NCBI RefSeq assembly: GCF_007971025.1
Contig: NZ_CP042436.1
Coordinates: forward strand, 5,270,001 to 5,334,000
From: Mucilaginibacter ginsenosidivorans
Lineage (GTDB): Bacteria > Bacteroidota > Bacteroidia > Sphingobacteriales > Sphingobacteriaceae
Reading direction: 5' to 3'
Length of the DNA stretch: 64,000 bases
In this document: one piece after another, positions 16,251 through 24,816 of the stretch
Numbering within the stretch: position 1 is the stretch's first letter
How the letters are laid out: each line of letters begins with the position of its first letter
Notes under the pieces: generated by a model
The model's database searches: none
What the model was told of the DNA's origin: nothing
Seen by the model: the letters and a program-made list of their open reading frames with translations, nothing else
Program-made: the position numbers and the translations under genes

Positions 16251-17051
16251 TTATGAACGTGGCTGGCTCATTGCCGATAGCATGTTACCATAAATAGAGT
16301 TCAGCGTGCTCAGGTTTTTAGACAAGCGCGCAACTTCTGTTTTGAACTGCTGAGAATCTTCCAGCGATTCGGTAAAGTTTTGCATAGTTGACGCCATACT
16401 GGTGTAAAACTTGTTCATTGACTTCAGATGAGAGCTCGAGTCCTGCAACTCCAATTCGTATACTGCGTTCAATGCCGACAGGTTTTTGGCCAGGTTATTC
16501 ACCTGCTCATGGTAAGCCTTTGAGTCGATATTCGAATTAGCCATTTCTGACAGGTTAGCTGATGCTGCTTCGAAAGCGCTGCTCAGTTTATCGTAGCTTG
16601 CACTTGCAGTTTTTACTTTTGATGAGAATTCGCTTGTAGCTGCGCCTGCATCGGCAACTTTTGAAATGTTTGCTACTTTATCGCCAAAAGTTCTCAGGCC
16701 TTCGCCCAGGCTGCCTATCAATTCAGGACCAATTTTTGCGTCGTCCAGCATTTTATCCAAGGCTGCTGTACTTGATGTAGCGCCGATGCCGCGTGTTGTT
16801 GCAGTTGGAAGTTCTCCTTTAAAATCTTCACTTAATTCAGGATAAACGCGCGTCCAGTCGATGTGCTCTTCTACGTTTTCCCTCATAAAACCTAAAAGGA
16901 AAAATAGAGCGGCTTCAGTAATAAGTCCCGCTGATATAAATGTACCACCGTAAGGCCAGTGCTGAATCTTAAATAATAACCCAATAATAACCACAGATGC
17001 TCCCCAAGATACGATATTGGTAATTCCGTAAGGTTTTTTCTTCCCTGTCAT
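16251..17051 (-). CDS. gldL: Type IX secretion / gliding motor protein GldL
   Basis: GldL (PorL) has two N-terminal membrane helices (about residues 8-26 and 36-56) that assemble around GldM helices, and a cytoplasmic coiled-coil tail. Glu46 in the second helix (AGLITEAALFFL) probably corresponds to the conserved Glu needed for proton-driven rotation in other GldL proteins. I start at the ATG at 17051 (TGKKKPYGITNIVSWG), giving 266 residues; a longer reading to 17123 adds 24 polar residues unlike the family and would overlap the end of gldK. Confidence 0.94.
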   Translation of the reverse strand: MTGKKKPYGITNIVSWGASVVIIGLLFKIQHWPYGGTFISAGLITEAALFFLLGFMRENVEEHIDWTRVYPELSEDFKGELPTATTRGIGATSSTAALDKMLDDAKIGPELIGSLGEGLRTFGDKVANISKVADAGAATSEFSSKVKTASASYDKLSSAFEAASANLSEMANSNIDSKAYHEQVNNLAKNLSALNAVYELELQDSSSHLKSMNKFYTSMASTMQNFTESLEDSQQFKTEVARLSKNLSTLNSIYGNMLSAMSQPRS

Positions 17052-17094
17052 GATAGTAGAATAATTAGAATTTAATTTAGTGGATGATATTTTG

Positions 17095-18420
17095 TTAGTG
17101 TTTGTCTTTAATGTCGCGGCCAAGGTAATGCGTCACGCAACGGAAGCCGATGTATGATTTTGCAGTATCCTGGTATTCATAAGTACGGGTAGCATTTTGC
17201 AGGAAATATCCCACATCTTTCCACGAGCCACCCCTTACTACTTTACGTTTTAATGCAGGCGGATCGCCGGGTTTGGCATCATAAGTAAAGTTTGGGTTCA
17301 AATCGTGTGTAAAAGTTGAGGCCGACTCGTCAAATGCGGTCAAGGTCCATTCGGCTACGTTACCGGCCATATTATACAAACCAAAGTCATTTGGAAAATA
17401 CGAGCGCACATTTACGGTATAAGCGCCGCCATCGTCGCTGTAATTACCACGACCTGGCTTAAAGTTGGCCATAAGGCAGCCTTTTGCATTTTTGATATAC
17501 GGACCACCCCACGGATAATCGGTACCAACCCTGCCGCCGCGTGCCGCGTATTCAAATTCAACCTCGGTCGGCAAAGTATAAGTTAACCTGTGTGGTAAGC
17601 CGCGCGATTGTTTATAGTTCTCGTTGTAGCGCGTGCGCCATACGTTAAACGCACGTGCCTGGCGCCAGGTAACCCCCACAACCGGGTAGTTACGATAGGC
17701 GGGGTGCGAAAAATAACCTTCAACCATCGGTTCATTGGCAGCGTACGAAAAATCGGACAACCAAACCAGCGTGTCAGGATATACCGGAACCGTGTCGCGA
17801 TAAATGAAATCTGAACGGTGTTTTGTTTTATCATTCTTGTAATCGGCCGCCTCGCGAAGGTTTACGATAGAATAATTGTATTTCAGCAGGCGCACATCCA
17901 GTTCGTTGCGATCGAAAATACGATCGTCGCCCTGATAATACATGCCTTGCAGCTTAGCCATGTTAGCGTTGTTACCCTTCCTGTTCGCATCAAACGAAAT
18001 AGGGTAGCGTTTTACATAAGCCCAGTTGATATATTTTTTACCGTTATTGGTATTGCCAGCCGCTTTGGGCTTCATGAAATACTTGGGATCGTTTAGATAA
18101 TTGGTGATAGCGATAGAATCGCGCACCCATTGTACAAATTGCTTATACTTGGTGTTCGAAACTTCAGTTTCATCCATGAAAAAGGCTGACTGGGTAACCT
18201 GTTTAGTTTGGGCCAGCTGTGCGAAAGTAACATCCTGATCCGTTTGACCCATTAAAAAGGTACCAGATGGTATATATACCATGCCGTATGGTACTTCAGC
18301 CCTAAAGGACTTTTGGGGAATGCCCGTTAACTCGCCCCTGTCACCTGTGCCTTTTTTGCCGCAACCGCCAAGTACCACACTTCCGGCTAAAACCACTATT
18401 AAAAAGTAAATCTGCTTCAT
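17095..18420 (-). CDS. gldK: Type IX secretion lipoprotein GldK (PorK)
   Basis: GldK is the outer-membrane lipoprotein partner of GldN in the T9SS ring. The signal peptide ends in a lipobox LGGC with Cys20. The rest is a formylglycine-generating-enzyme-like fold (FGE-sulfatase family): VYIPSGTFLMGQT near residue 50, LPTEVEFEYAARGG near 285, NMAGNVAEW near 350 and VVRGGSWKD near 395. GldK uses this fold structurally, not as a sulfatase activator. At 441 residues it is the first gene of the gldKLMN run. A -7 box lies about 118 nt upstream. Confidence 0.95.
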   Translation of the reverse strand: MKQIYFLIVVLAGSVVLGGCGKKGTGDRGELTGIPQKSFRAEVPYGMVYIPSGTFLMGQTDQDVTFAQLAQTKQVTQSAFFMDETEVSNTKYKQFVQWVRDSIAITNYLNDPKYFMKPKAAGNTNNGKKYINWAYVKRYPISFDANRKGNNANMAKLQGMYYQGDDRIFDRNELDVRLLKYNYSIVNLREAADYKNDKTKHRSDFIYRDTVPVYPDTLVWLSDFSYAANEPMVEGYFSHPAYRNYPVVGVTWRQARAFNVWRTRYNENYKQSRGLPHRLTYTLPTEVEFEYAARGGRVGTDYPWGGPYIKNAKGCLMANFKPGRGNYSDDGGAYTVNVRSYFPNDFGLYNMAGNVAEWTLTAFDESASTFTHDLNPNFTYDAKPGDPPALKRKVVRGGSWKDVGYFLQNATRTYEYQDTAKSYIGFRCVTHYLGRDIKDKH

Positions 18421-18537
18421 TTTTAAATCAATCAGTTATTGAAGATAACGCAATATGACCTCTACTAATATATTAATTTTACTTTAAGCAAAACGTTAAA
18501 TGTTTTTTATATGTAAAGTTCTCGCCATACTCCATAG

Positions 18538-18545
18538 CAAAAATA
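18538..18545 (-). promoter_or_regulatory. Possible -7 box upstream of gldK
   Basis: TATTTTTG on the minus strand matches TAnnTTTG and is followed by C. It lies in the 262-nt gap between the hemD-like gene and gldK, which is AT-rich and otherwise empty. No -33 element at the expected spacing was found, so gldKLMN may instead be read through from the gene before. Confidence 0.3.
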
Positions 18546-18682
18546 TAAATTAATAGTTTATTGCCATAAAAAAACAAAATAACTTATAATTAACCACTTA
18601 TCGTTGTAGCAGGGTAATTATGAGGCATTATACGGCTCCGCGCTTTTGAAAGTTGCGGGCAAATTCCATAATTTACTATAAA

Positions 18683-19441
18683 TTATTTGTTTACCATCTT
18701 TACATATTGTTCAATGGCCATGGTCATTGAAGGAGCGCCGGGGGTTGGCGCGGGGATATCCAAAATAAGACCGGCATCCAACACGGCTTTGTGTGTAGTA
18801 GCGCCAAAGGCAGCTATGCGGGTGTTATTTTGCTTAAAATCAGGGAAGTTCTTGTAGAGAGATTGTATGCTTGAAGGGCTAAAAAATGCCAGTACATCGT
18901 AAAAAACGTCGGCCAGATCGGACAGGTCGCTGCATACCGTACGGAACAATACGGCGGGGGTAAAATCATAGCCATTATCCAGCAAAAATTTCTGCGTTTC
19001 TTCTGCTGCAACGTCAGAGCAGGGATACAGGAATTTTTCACTTGAATGTTTTTTTAATACTTCGGCCAGGTCGGACGCGGTTTGTTTGCCGAAAAATATT
19101 TTTCTTTTACGGTATTGAATATATTTTTGAAGATAAAGGGCGATAGTTTCTGAAAGGCAGAAGTATTTCATGTCAACAGGCACCTCAAAGCGCATTTCTT
19201 CGCAAATACGGAAAAAGTGATCGGCTGAGTTTCGGCTCGTAAAGATGACAGCGGTAAAATCGGGCAGGTTGATCTTTTCTTTCCTGAAGTCTTTTGCGGG
19301 TACACCCTCAACATGAATAAATGATCTGAAATCGATCTTTAGATTGTATTTCTTTGCCAGTTCGGAATACGGGTTTTTGTCATTCTCGGGCTTTGGCAAA
19401 GTAACCAATATGCTTTTAACCTTTTTCTTTCTTTCTTCCAA
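18683..19441 (-). CDS. hemD: Uroporphyrinogen-III synthase
   Basis: HemD cyclises hydroxymethylbilane to uroporphyrinogen III in heme synthesis. The 252-residue protein has the two-lobed pattern of the family: KSILVTLPKPEN at the N-terminus, AVIFTSRNSADHFF near residue 64, a central LYPCSDVAAEE near 135, and DVLAFFSPSSIQSLYKNF plus IAAFGATTHKAVLDAG towards the end. HemD sequences are very divergent, but this motif order is characteristic. It follows the DUF4271 gene by 26 nt on the same strand, a pairing I know from other Bacteroidota. Confidence 0.85.
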   Translation of the reverse strand: MEERKKKVKSILVTLPKPENDKNPYSELAKKYNLKIDFRSFIHVEGVPAKDFRKEKINLPDFTAVIFTSRNSADHFFRICEEMRFEVPVDMKYFCLSETIALYLQKYIQYRKRKIFFGKQTASDLAEVLKKHSSEKFLYPCSDVAAEETQKFLLDNGYDFTPAVLFRTVCSDLSDLADVFYDVLAFFSPSSIQSLYKNFPDFKQNNTRIAAFGATTHKAVLDAGLILDIPAPTPGAPSMTMAIEQYVKMVNK

Positions 19442-19467
19442 AATACTTATATATAAAAACGTGACGC

Positions 19468-20445
19468 CTATATCTTTAATGCCTTAATCAAAATCAAAAT
19501 AGGGCAAATTTCGAGGGCACAAAGATAGACAATTAAATAAAATTTATGAAATAGAATGTTAGAAATGATGCCTACGCTCCCCCGCAGGTATTGCCAAACG
19601 ACTATAGCCGCTATGAGAATGAAGGCAAAAAACAGCACATATTTTATAAACGGGTCGGGCAGCAAACTGAAGCAAAGAGAGACCGGCAAAAACACGAAAC
19701 CTACGTTAAAATAGGTAAGGTAGGATACCGATAGATATTCGCTGACCAACTTGCCGGTGCCAAACACAAAACCGAGAAATTTGACCACAAGGAACTTGAC
19801 AGCAAACAGTACCAGGATGATAAAAGTAAGCGAAAAGAACAGCTGGGCGCCCCCGATGGTATAATATACATGCCGGTATGCCGAAAACTGGTAAAGGAAC
19901 AGCCCGAATGTAAGTGCGAACAACAGGAAGAGCGCCAGGAAGGTCCACGAGTTGATGCCCCCATCCTCCTTGCTAACCTGGTTAAGCATACGCTTACTAT
20001 AGAACGATTGCCATACGCTCTCGACATCCTTACCCATAAAAAGGTTAAGTATGGCCGCATAGATCAACAAAGCAAGGATAATGCCGATAACCCACCTATC
20101 TCGCGAAGGACGGCTGCTGCCTTCTTTCAGTAAACTTTTTGATTTGGTATGGATATCCAGGTAATTGGTACCCTTATACATATACTTTTGGATCAGGGTA
20201 TCCATCAGCATATCGTGCCGGGCCGGGTCGGCAGGGCGGATGTATTTGGTGGCCAGGGAGTCCTGTACCAACTGATCATGCTGTTGCATAGCCAGTGCAA
20301 CGGAATCCAAAAAAGGCAGGTGCTTATTTTGCGTAGCAGCCGGGGCCAGCGTATCGCCGTTTTTTAAGGTATCAGAAACCTGCTGTGCGAGGGCATTCAC
20401 AGTAAAAAACAACATCAGCAAAAAGCACGCGGCAAAAGATCGCAT
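19468..20445 (-). CDS. DUF4271 membrane protein
   Basis: The 325 residues comprise a signal peptide (RSFAACFLLMLFFTVNALAQ), a polar periplasmic-type region to about residue 115, and some seven hydrophobic segments to the C-terminus. This is the layout of DUF4271 proteins found next to hemD in Bacteroidota; their function is unknown. I start at the ATG at 20445 rather than 20466 because the signal peptide begins there and a -7 box at 20475-20482 would place the mRNA start at about 20468. Confidence 0.75.
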   Translation of the reverse strand: MRSFAACFLLMLFFTVNALAQQVSDTLKNGDTLAPAATQNKHLPFLDSVALAMQQHDQLVQDSLATKYIRPADPARHDMLMDTLIQKYMYKGTNYLDIHTKSKSLLKEGSSRPSRDRWVIGIILALLIYAAILNLFMGKDVESVWQSFYSKRMLNQVSKEDGGINSWTFLALFLLFALTFGLFLYQFSAYRHVYYTIGGAQLFFSLTFIILVLFAVKFLVVKFLGFVFGTGKLVSEYLSVSYLTYFNVGFVFLPVSLCFSLLPDPFIKYVLFFAFILIAAIVVWQYLRGSVGIISNILFHKFYLIVYLCALEICPILILIKALKI

Positions 20446-20474
20446 ACGGTAAATACTCTCAATCAATACGATCG

Positions 20475-20482
20475 CAAAGGTA
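20475..20482 (-). promoter_or_regulatory. Putative -7 box for the DUF4271-hemD transcript
   Basis: TACCTTTG followed by C on the minus strand is an exact TAnnTTTG match about 30 nt before the chosen start codon. A TTG lies 24 nt upstream, slightly further than the usual -33 spacing. Confidence 0.5.
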
Positions 20483-20511
20483 CCGCAATATTTAGTTGCT
20501 TTTATTCAATA

Positions 20512-20537
20512 CAAATTATTTAGTGTTAAATAATTTG
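20512..20537 (-). terminator. AT-rich hairpin after the beta-propeller gene
   Basis: CAAATTATTTA and TAAATAATTTG form a perfect 11-bp stem around a GTGT loop, 26 nt beyond the stop codon of the upstream lipoprotein gene. It has few G-C pairs and no clear T-tail, so it may be a weak terminator or a 3'-end stabiliser. Confidence 0.5.
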
Positions 20538-20563
20538 CAAACAAATACAGGCAGCCCGCCTGT

Positions 20564-21667
20564 TTACCTGGTGAATTTAGCAACGTATGACTGTCCATCC
20601 GCACCAGTAAAACTACCCGCGGCATAAATGTTGCCTTCTTTATCCGCGATAACGACACTAATGGGGTTATTCGCAGCCAGCGCATTAGCGCCTCCCAGTT
20701 CTGTCCACTTCAGGCCGTCCCACTCAGCTACATAATATTTATTACCGGCGTTGGTAAATTGACCGGCAACATAAACATGGCCATTACCATCAGTGGTTAT
20801 TGAATTGATATCTCCATTAAATATGGCATCGCCCAATTGCGTCCACGCTGATCCATTCCATTTTGATATGTACCTTTTATTGTTAATATCGGTGAAACGA
20901 CCCCCTGCATACAGATTCCCGGCATTATCAAGCGCAACGCGACTGATAACTGCGTTAGCCTGCAATTTGCCTATGGGAGTCCATCCGGTACTGCTATTAT
21001 ATTTAGCTACATAATAATAGCCGTCGGATTTATAATCGCCGGATGCATAGAGGTTACCCGATGGATCGGATATAAGGCACCAGGCTTGCGGATTGGATAG
21101 CGCAGTAGGTGGATTACCGATGGACACCCAATTACTGCCGCTTCTTTTAACAAAATTAGTACCAACTGTAGTCACTATGCTAAACTCGGAATACGCCACT
21201 CCCGCCGGATCAACCGCAAGTACATCAAGGGGTTGCTTGGATAAATGTGTGCCAACATCCTTTAATGACGACCAGGTTGAACCGTTCCACATCACAGCAT
21301 TCTTATAACCGGTCTCGTCGGTAAACTCACCGCCCAGGTAAACATTGCCCACGTTGTCCAACGCGATAACGTGACCCGCATCATTCGCGTTTAGCGCTCC
21401 CACGTCCTTCCAGTCGGTGCCGTCCCAAACATTTAAGTTCCATTCGTCATTACTATTAAAGTGGTCTCCGGCAGCATATAAGTTCCCTTTTGCGTCTATT
21501 TTCATATCAAAAATATAACCATCCGCCTTCATCGCATGGCTATCTGTCCCCAGCCTGCTCCATCCCTTAGGCGTGGCGGGTGTTTTTGGTTTGTTGTTAT
21601 CCGAATCACTTTTACTACAGCCAAATACCAGGCTGTATATAAGAAGGAAAAAAAATGCACGTTTCAT
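20564..21667 (-). CDS. Beta-propeller-like lipoprotein
   Basis: I do not recognise a named family. From the ATG at 21667 (eight codons inside the longest frame) the protein has a lipoprotein signal with lipobox LVFGC (Cys17), an Asn/Lys/Pro linker, then six or seven repeats of about 50 residues alternating NLYAGG/VYLGGEF-type strands with WNGSxW / WTxLG strands. Such repeats form a surface-exposed beta-propeller of the kind used for binding. It diverges from a histidine kinase/regulator pair, and the same TACT-N8-AGTA site lies upstream of both, suggesting joint control. Confidence 0.7.
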   Translation of the reverse strand: MKRAFFFLLIYSLVFGCSKSDSDNNKPKTPATPKGWSRLGTDSHAMKADGYIFDMKIDAKGNLYAAGDHFNSNDEWNLNVWDGTDWKDVGALNANDAGHVIALDNVGNVYLGGEFTDETGYKNAVMWNGSTWSSLKDVGTHLSKQPLDVLAVDPAGVAYSEFSIVTTVGTNFVKRSGSNWVSIGNPPTALSNPQAWCLISDPSGNLYASGDYKSDGYYYVAKYNSSTGWTPIGKLQANAVISRVALDNAGNLYAGGRFTDINNKRYISKWNGSAWTQLGDAIFNGDINSITTDGNGHVYVAGQFTNAGNKYYVAEWDGLKWTELGGANALAANNPISVVIADKEGNIYAAGSFTGADGQSYVAKFTR

Positions 21668-21715
21668 ATTACAGCGTTTTAGTATTATCAAAATTTCTAC
21701 AATTATAGCTTTGGG

Positions 21716-21735
21716 TAAATACTCAATTTATAGTA
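21716..21735. promoter_or_regulatory. TACT-N8-AGTA site, copy 1 (before the lipoprotein gene)
   Basis: TAAATACTCA followed by ATTTATAGTA; the core TACT and AGTA form an inverted repeat with an 8-nt spacer. It lies about 50 bases upstream of the beta-propeller lipoprotein start. Copies 2 and 3 share the first ten bases exactly. Confidence 0.6.
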
Positions 21736-21988
21736 CCCCGGTCATTTAGCAGCAGGGTATTTAACTGCCGGTCACATCACCTGCCGTGGCGGTTTACACA
21801 AATGTTCCTATCCCATTTGGCGGTTCGGGCGGGACTTTTTGCTGTGCGGGTTGTGTCTTTGACCTTGACGCCGGTCAACCCATTTTTAACAGGGCCTATC
21901 AATAAGACGGTTAATAAAAAATAAAACGATAACTGCTTCATTGTTCCGGGGTTGTAATACCCAAAACTTGAACAATAATCACCAGCAG

Positions 21989-22008
21989 TAAATACTCAAT
22001 TTAGAGTA
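21989..22008. promoter_or_regulatory. TACT-N8-AGTA site, copy 2 (before the histidine kinase)
   Basis: Fifteen bases are identical to copy 1, and the inverted repeat is extended here to TACTC-N6-GAGTA. It lies 66 bases before the kinase ATG. The half-site resembles the TACYYMT heptamer bound by NarL-type regulators. Confidence 0.6.
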
Positions 22009-22074
22009 TGCCGCATAATACCTTGCATTGATAAATTGCGCCGGATACAGGTTTTTTGATATATTTATTACGGC

Positions 22075-24057
22075 ATGAGAATACTGACCCGATCACTTTA
22101 TCACATTACAATACTGGTAGCTTTGGTATTGACACTACCTGATGGGCTTTTTGCGCAAACACGGGTTATCGACGACCTAAAGAATAAAATTGCAAATGCC
22201 CCACCGGCCCGGAAACTCCAACTTTTGCTGGCATTGGGAGAATATCATCAAAGTATCAATAAAGATTCACTTTACCGGTATGCATTAACCGCCCGCAAAC
22301 TGGCAAAACAGGTTAAAGATGCTGATAAGCAGGCGCTGGCCGATATCATGCTGATCAACGCATACCTGCGCGACAACCGGACAGATGGCGCCGCGTTATT
22401 AACCGACTCGGTCTTAAAACATTATTCATTTGAAAATGCGGCAACACGGTCAATTTATTTCAAACTTGAAGAATTGAAAGTTGATTGCTTTGGAGATGCG
22501 TCCGACTATAAAAATGCGCTTGCGCAATTATACCAGATCATCCGCGAAGCAGAACAGGCCGGCGATGCGACGGCCCTTGCCAGGAACATGAGTACTGTCG
22601 GTGTGATCAACTACAACCTCGATCATGTTCCGGTGGCCTTTTCCTGGTATTTTAAAGGGTCGGCGCATATAACCGATGAACCGCGGTTTGATTCGCCGGC
22701 AGCGGTATTATACATCAACCTGGCGGAAACTTACCGTTGGGTGGGAAAAACGGATTCGGCGTTTTTCTATGTCGACAAAGCCATCCCGCGGTGCAACAGG
22801 GTATCGAACCTGTTTTACATGGCTAATGCACTGAGGGTTAAGGCCAGTATTTTAAAAGATCAAAAGAAATTTGATGTAGCTGAACAAGTGATGATGCAAT
22901 GCATCGCTATCCGCGAAAAAGTAGAAGGCAAACTGCCATTATCAAACGAGAAACTTGCGTTGGCATCCATTTACATGCGTGCGCAGCAACCAGGTAAAGC
23001 TATTAATCTTTTGAACGAAGCAATAGCGAGGTCCGATTCGGCCGCAAAAGCTATTTCGATCAAAAATAAAAAGCCGGCCACAGAGATTTCTGCCTTAAAA
23101 ATATCGGCATACCGTACGTTGGCCAAATGCTACCAGGATAAGGGAGACACCAAAAATTATGCGGCCACCCTCGAAAAACTTATTCATGAAAATGACGCCT
23201 TTTACGCAGCTAATTCGGCCGATGCCATAGCCGAACTTCAGGCTAAATATGACCTTCAAAAAAAGGAAAGCACTATCGCGAAACAGCAATTGGCCATCGC
23301 AGAAAAAAACTACCTTTTATATGGCTCGATGATCGTACTCCTGCTGCTGGGCCTGGTGGCATGGTTGGTGTTTGTTAATTACAAGCGCAAACAAAATGTA
23401 AAAATGCAACTGGCGCTGAATGAAGAGAAACGGCTGGCGGCCCTATCCATAGTAGAAGCGGAAGAAAAGGAGCGGCGGCGTATAGCTGCCGATCTGCATG
23501 ATAACATCGGTGCGTACGCTACTGCCATAAGCACGGATGTGGAGAAGATAATGGATGGCAACGAACGCCATAATGACAGGACCTTAAACAACCTGCATCA
23601 AAACTCAAAAGAGATCATTAATTCTCTGCGCGATACCATCTGGGTTTTGAACAAAGAGCACATCACAATAACAGAGATCAGCGACCGTATCAAAAACTAC
23701 ATCGGTAAGTTTTCGGCAACCTATGATAAAATTGAATTCCACATACAGGAAAATATTGAAAACGATGTTAGTATAGGATCGCGGCATGCACTAAATATAT
23801 TCCGGATAATGCAGGAGGCGCTGCACAACGCTGTTAAACACAGCCATGCAAAAAATATAACCATTGCCATTATCAGCAATGGAAACATTCATATTGAAGT
23901 AAAGGACGACGGCACAGGCATGCCTGCGGATGCCTTCAGTAAACATGGGAACGGATTACTGAACATGCAGGAAAGGGCCGAAGAGGTTAATATGAAACTG
24001 GAGCTGGCTTCGGGCAACGGCGACGGAACGAGCTGGACATTATATACTGCAAAATGA
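22075..24057 (+). CDS. TPR-containing sensor histidine kinase (NarL-type partner)
   Basis: The 660-residue protein has a signal peptide or N-terminal helix (residues 9-27), a periplasmic sensor region of TPR-like helix pairs (about 30-400), one membrane helix (about 415-435), a coiled linker, and a HisKA_3 dimerisation domain with the phosphorylated His475 in ADLHDNIGA. The HATPase_c domain shows the N box QEALHNAVKHS (about 580-590), the G1 box DDGTGMP and a GNGLLNM segment. It is followed after 52 nt by its LuxR/NarL-type regulator. Its own upstream region has copy 2 of the TACT-N8-AGTA site, so autoregulation is likely. The signal is unknown. Confidence 0.92.
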   Translation: MRILTRSLYHITILVALVLTLPDGLFAQTRVIDDLKNKIANAPPARKLQLLLALGEYHQSINKDSLYRYALTARKLAKQVKDADKQALADIMLINAYLRDNRTDGAALLTDSVLKHYSFENAATRSIYFKLEELKVDCFGDASDYKNALAQLYQIIREAEQAGDATALARNMSTVGVINYNLDHVPVAFSWYFKGSAHITDEPRFDSPAAVLYINLAETYRWVGKTDSAFFYVDKAIPRCNRVSNLFYMANALRVKASILKDQKKFDVAEQVMMQCIAIREKVEGKLPLSNEKLALASIYMRAQQPGKAINLLNEAIARSDSAAKAISIKNKKPATEISALKISAYRTLAKCYQDKGDTKNYAATLEKLIHENDAFYAANSADAIAELQAKYDLQKKESTIAKQQLAIAEKNYLLYGSMIVLLLLGLVAWLVFVNYKRKQNVKMQLALNEEKRLAALSIVEAEEKERRRIAADLHDNIGAYATAISTDVEKIMDGNERHNDRTLNNLHQNSKEIINSLRDTIWVLNKEHITITEISDRIKNYIGKFSATYDKIEFHIQENIENDVSIGSRHALNIFRIMQEALHNAVKHSHAKNITIAIISNGNIHIEVKDDGTGMPADAFSKHGNGLLNMQERAEEVNMKLELASGNGDGTSWTLYTAK

Positions 24058-24064
24058 GTATTTA
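24045..24064. promoter_or_regulatory. TACT-N8-AGTA site, copy 3 (before the response regulator)
   Basis: TACTGCAAAATGAGTA followed by TTTA: read on the minus strand it begins TAAATACTCA, the same ten bases as copies 1 and 2, and ends AGTA after the same spacing. It overlaps the last codons of the kinase gene and lies 45 bases before the regulator ATG. Confidence 0.5.
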
Positions 24065-24109
24065 CGGGTCCGTAACCCAGGTATATCTTTATACATTTAA
24101 ACATAGAAA

Positions 24110-24793
24110 ATGAATAAACCCTTGCGGATAGGTTTAGTGGATGACAAAAAGGTAAACCGTACCAGTATAACGGACAAACTACGGCAGTTTGATAATCTTG
24201 ACCTTTGTTTTGTCGCGATAAACGGCAACGACTGCCTGGAGCAGTTAAAACTGATGCCCCTTCACAAGATGCCGCAGGTGATATTTATGGATCTGGAGAT
24301 GCCGGGCATGAACGGCATACAAACCATCAGCATTGCCAGGTCGCTTTACCCGGATATATATTTTATCGTATTGACCATTTTTGATGATAACGAAAAAATA
24401 TTTGACGCCATAAGGGCGGGCGCACATGGCTACTTGTTAAAAGATGAGAGCGCCGCGGGCCTGCGGGATGCGATTGTGAATATTGCGGAGCACGGCGGCG
24501 CACCGATGAGCGCTGCTATTGCGCGGAAAGCCTTCCAAATACTGAGCCGGGTTGAAGTAAAGCCTGATGATACAAAAACTGAAACAGGAGTATTTGACGA
24601 ACTGCTTACCGACCGGGAAAAAGAGATACTCCAACAAACCATTAAAGGCCACGATGCCAAGCGGGTGGCTGAAATTATGAATAGCAATGTATTAACCGTT
24701 CGAAAACACATTGCCAATATTTACCGCAAATTACACGTGAGCAGCAAAGCCCAGGTCATCGCGATGGCGCACAAGAACAACTGGCCGCAATAA
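24110..24793 (+). CDS. LuxR/NarL-family response regulator
   Basis: The receiver domain has the acidic pair Asp11-Asp12, the phosphorylated Asp61 in VIFMDLEMPGMNG and a conserved Lys in YLLKDE. The C-terminal HTH (about residues 166-227) begins LTDREKEIL and contains the recognition helix VLTVRKHIANIYRKL. At 227 residues it is complete. It is the cognate regulator of the kinase just upstream. NarL-type proteins bind short inverted repeats, which makes the three TACT-N8-AGTA sites good candidates for its operators (inference). Confidence 0.95.
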   Translation: MNKPLRIGLVDDKKVNRTSITDKLRQFDNLDLCFVAINGNDCLEQLKLMPLHKMPQVIFMDLEMPGMNGIQTISIARSLYPDIYFIVLTIFDDNEKIFDAIRAGAHGYLLKDESAAGLRDAIVNIAEHGGAPMSAAIARKAFQILSRVEVKPDDTKTETGVFDELLTDREKEILQQTIKGHDAKRVAEIMNSNVLTVRKHIANIYRKLHVSSKAQVIAMAHKNNWPQ

Positions 24794-24804
24794 AAGAATA
24801 TGCC

Positions 24805-24812
24805 TACTTTTG
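24805..24812 (+). promoter_or_regulatory. Putative -7 box of hemW
   Basis: TACTTTTG followed by CAGA and then the hemW ATG: an exact TAnnTTTG match whose expected transcription start falls on the start codon. It lies in the short gap after the response regulator gene. No -33 element is apparent. Confidence 0.5.
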
Positions 24813-24816
24813 CAGA

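Larger units (their letters stand above)
21692..22074. promoter_or_regulatory. Divergent regulatory region between beta-propeller lipoprotein and histidine kinase
   Basis: These 383 bases hold two copies of a 15-bp sequence containing TAAATACTCA, one near each end (separate entries). The middle (about 21765-21905) is GC-richer and contains a stop-to-stop frame of 46 codons with a possible GTG start at 21786 giving a 39-residue Cys- and Gly-rich peptide; I do not call it a gene. The last 60 bases before the kinase are AT-rich and should hold its promoter. Confidence 0.6.

Noticed and set aside
17052..17123. 24-residue N-terminal extension of GldL
   Set aside because: The added residues are unlike GldL N-termini and would overlap gldK; the ATG at 17051 matches the family.
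16251..18420. GldK as a sulfatase-activating enzyme
   Set aside because: The FGE-like fold is real, but the gene lies in the gldK-L-M-N order with a lipobox, so the structural T9SS role applies.
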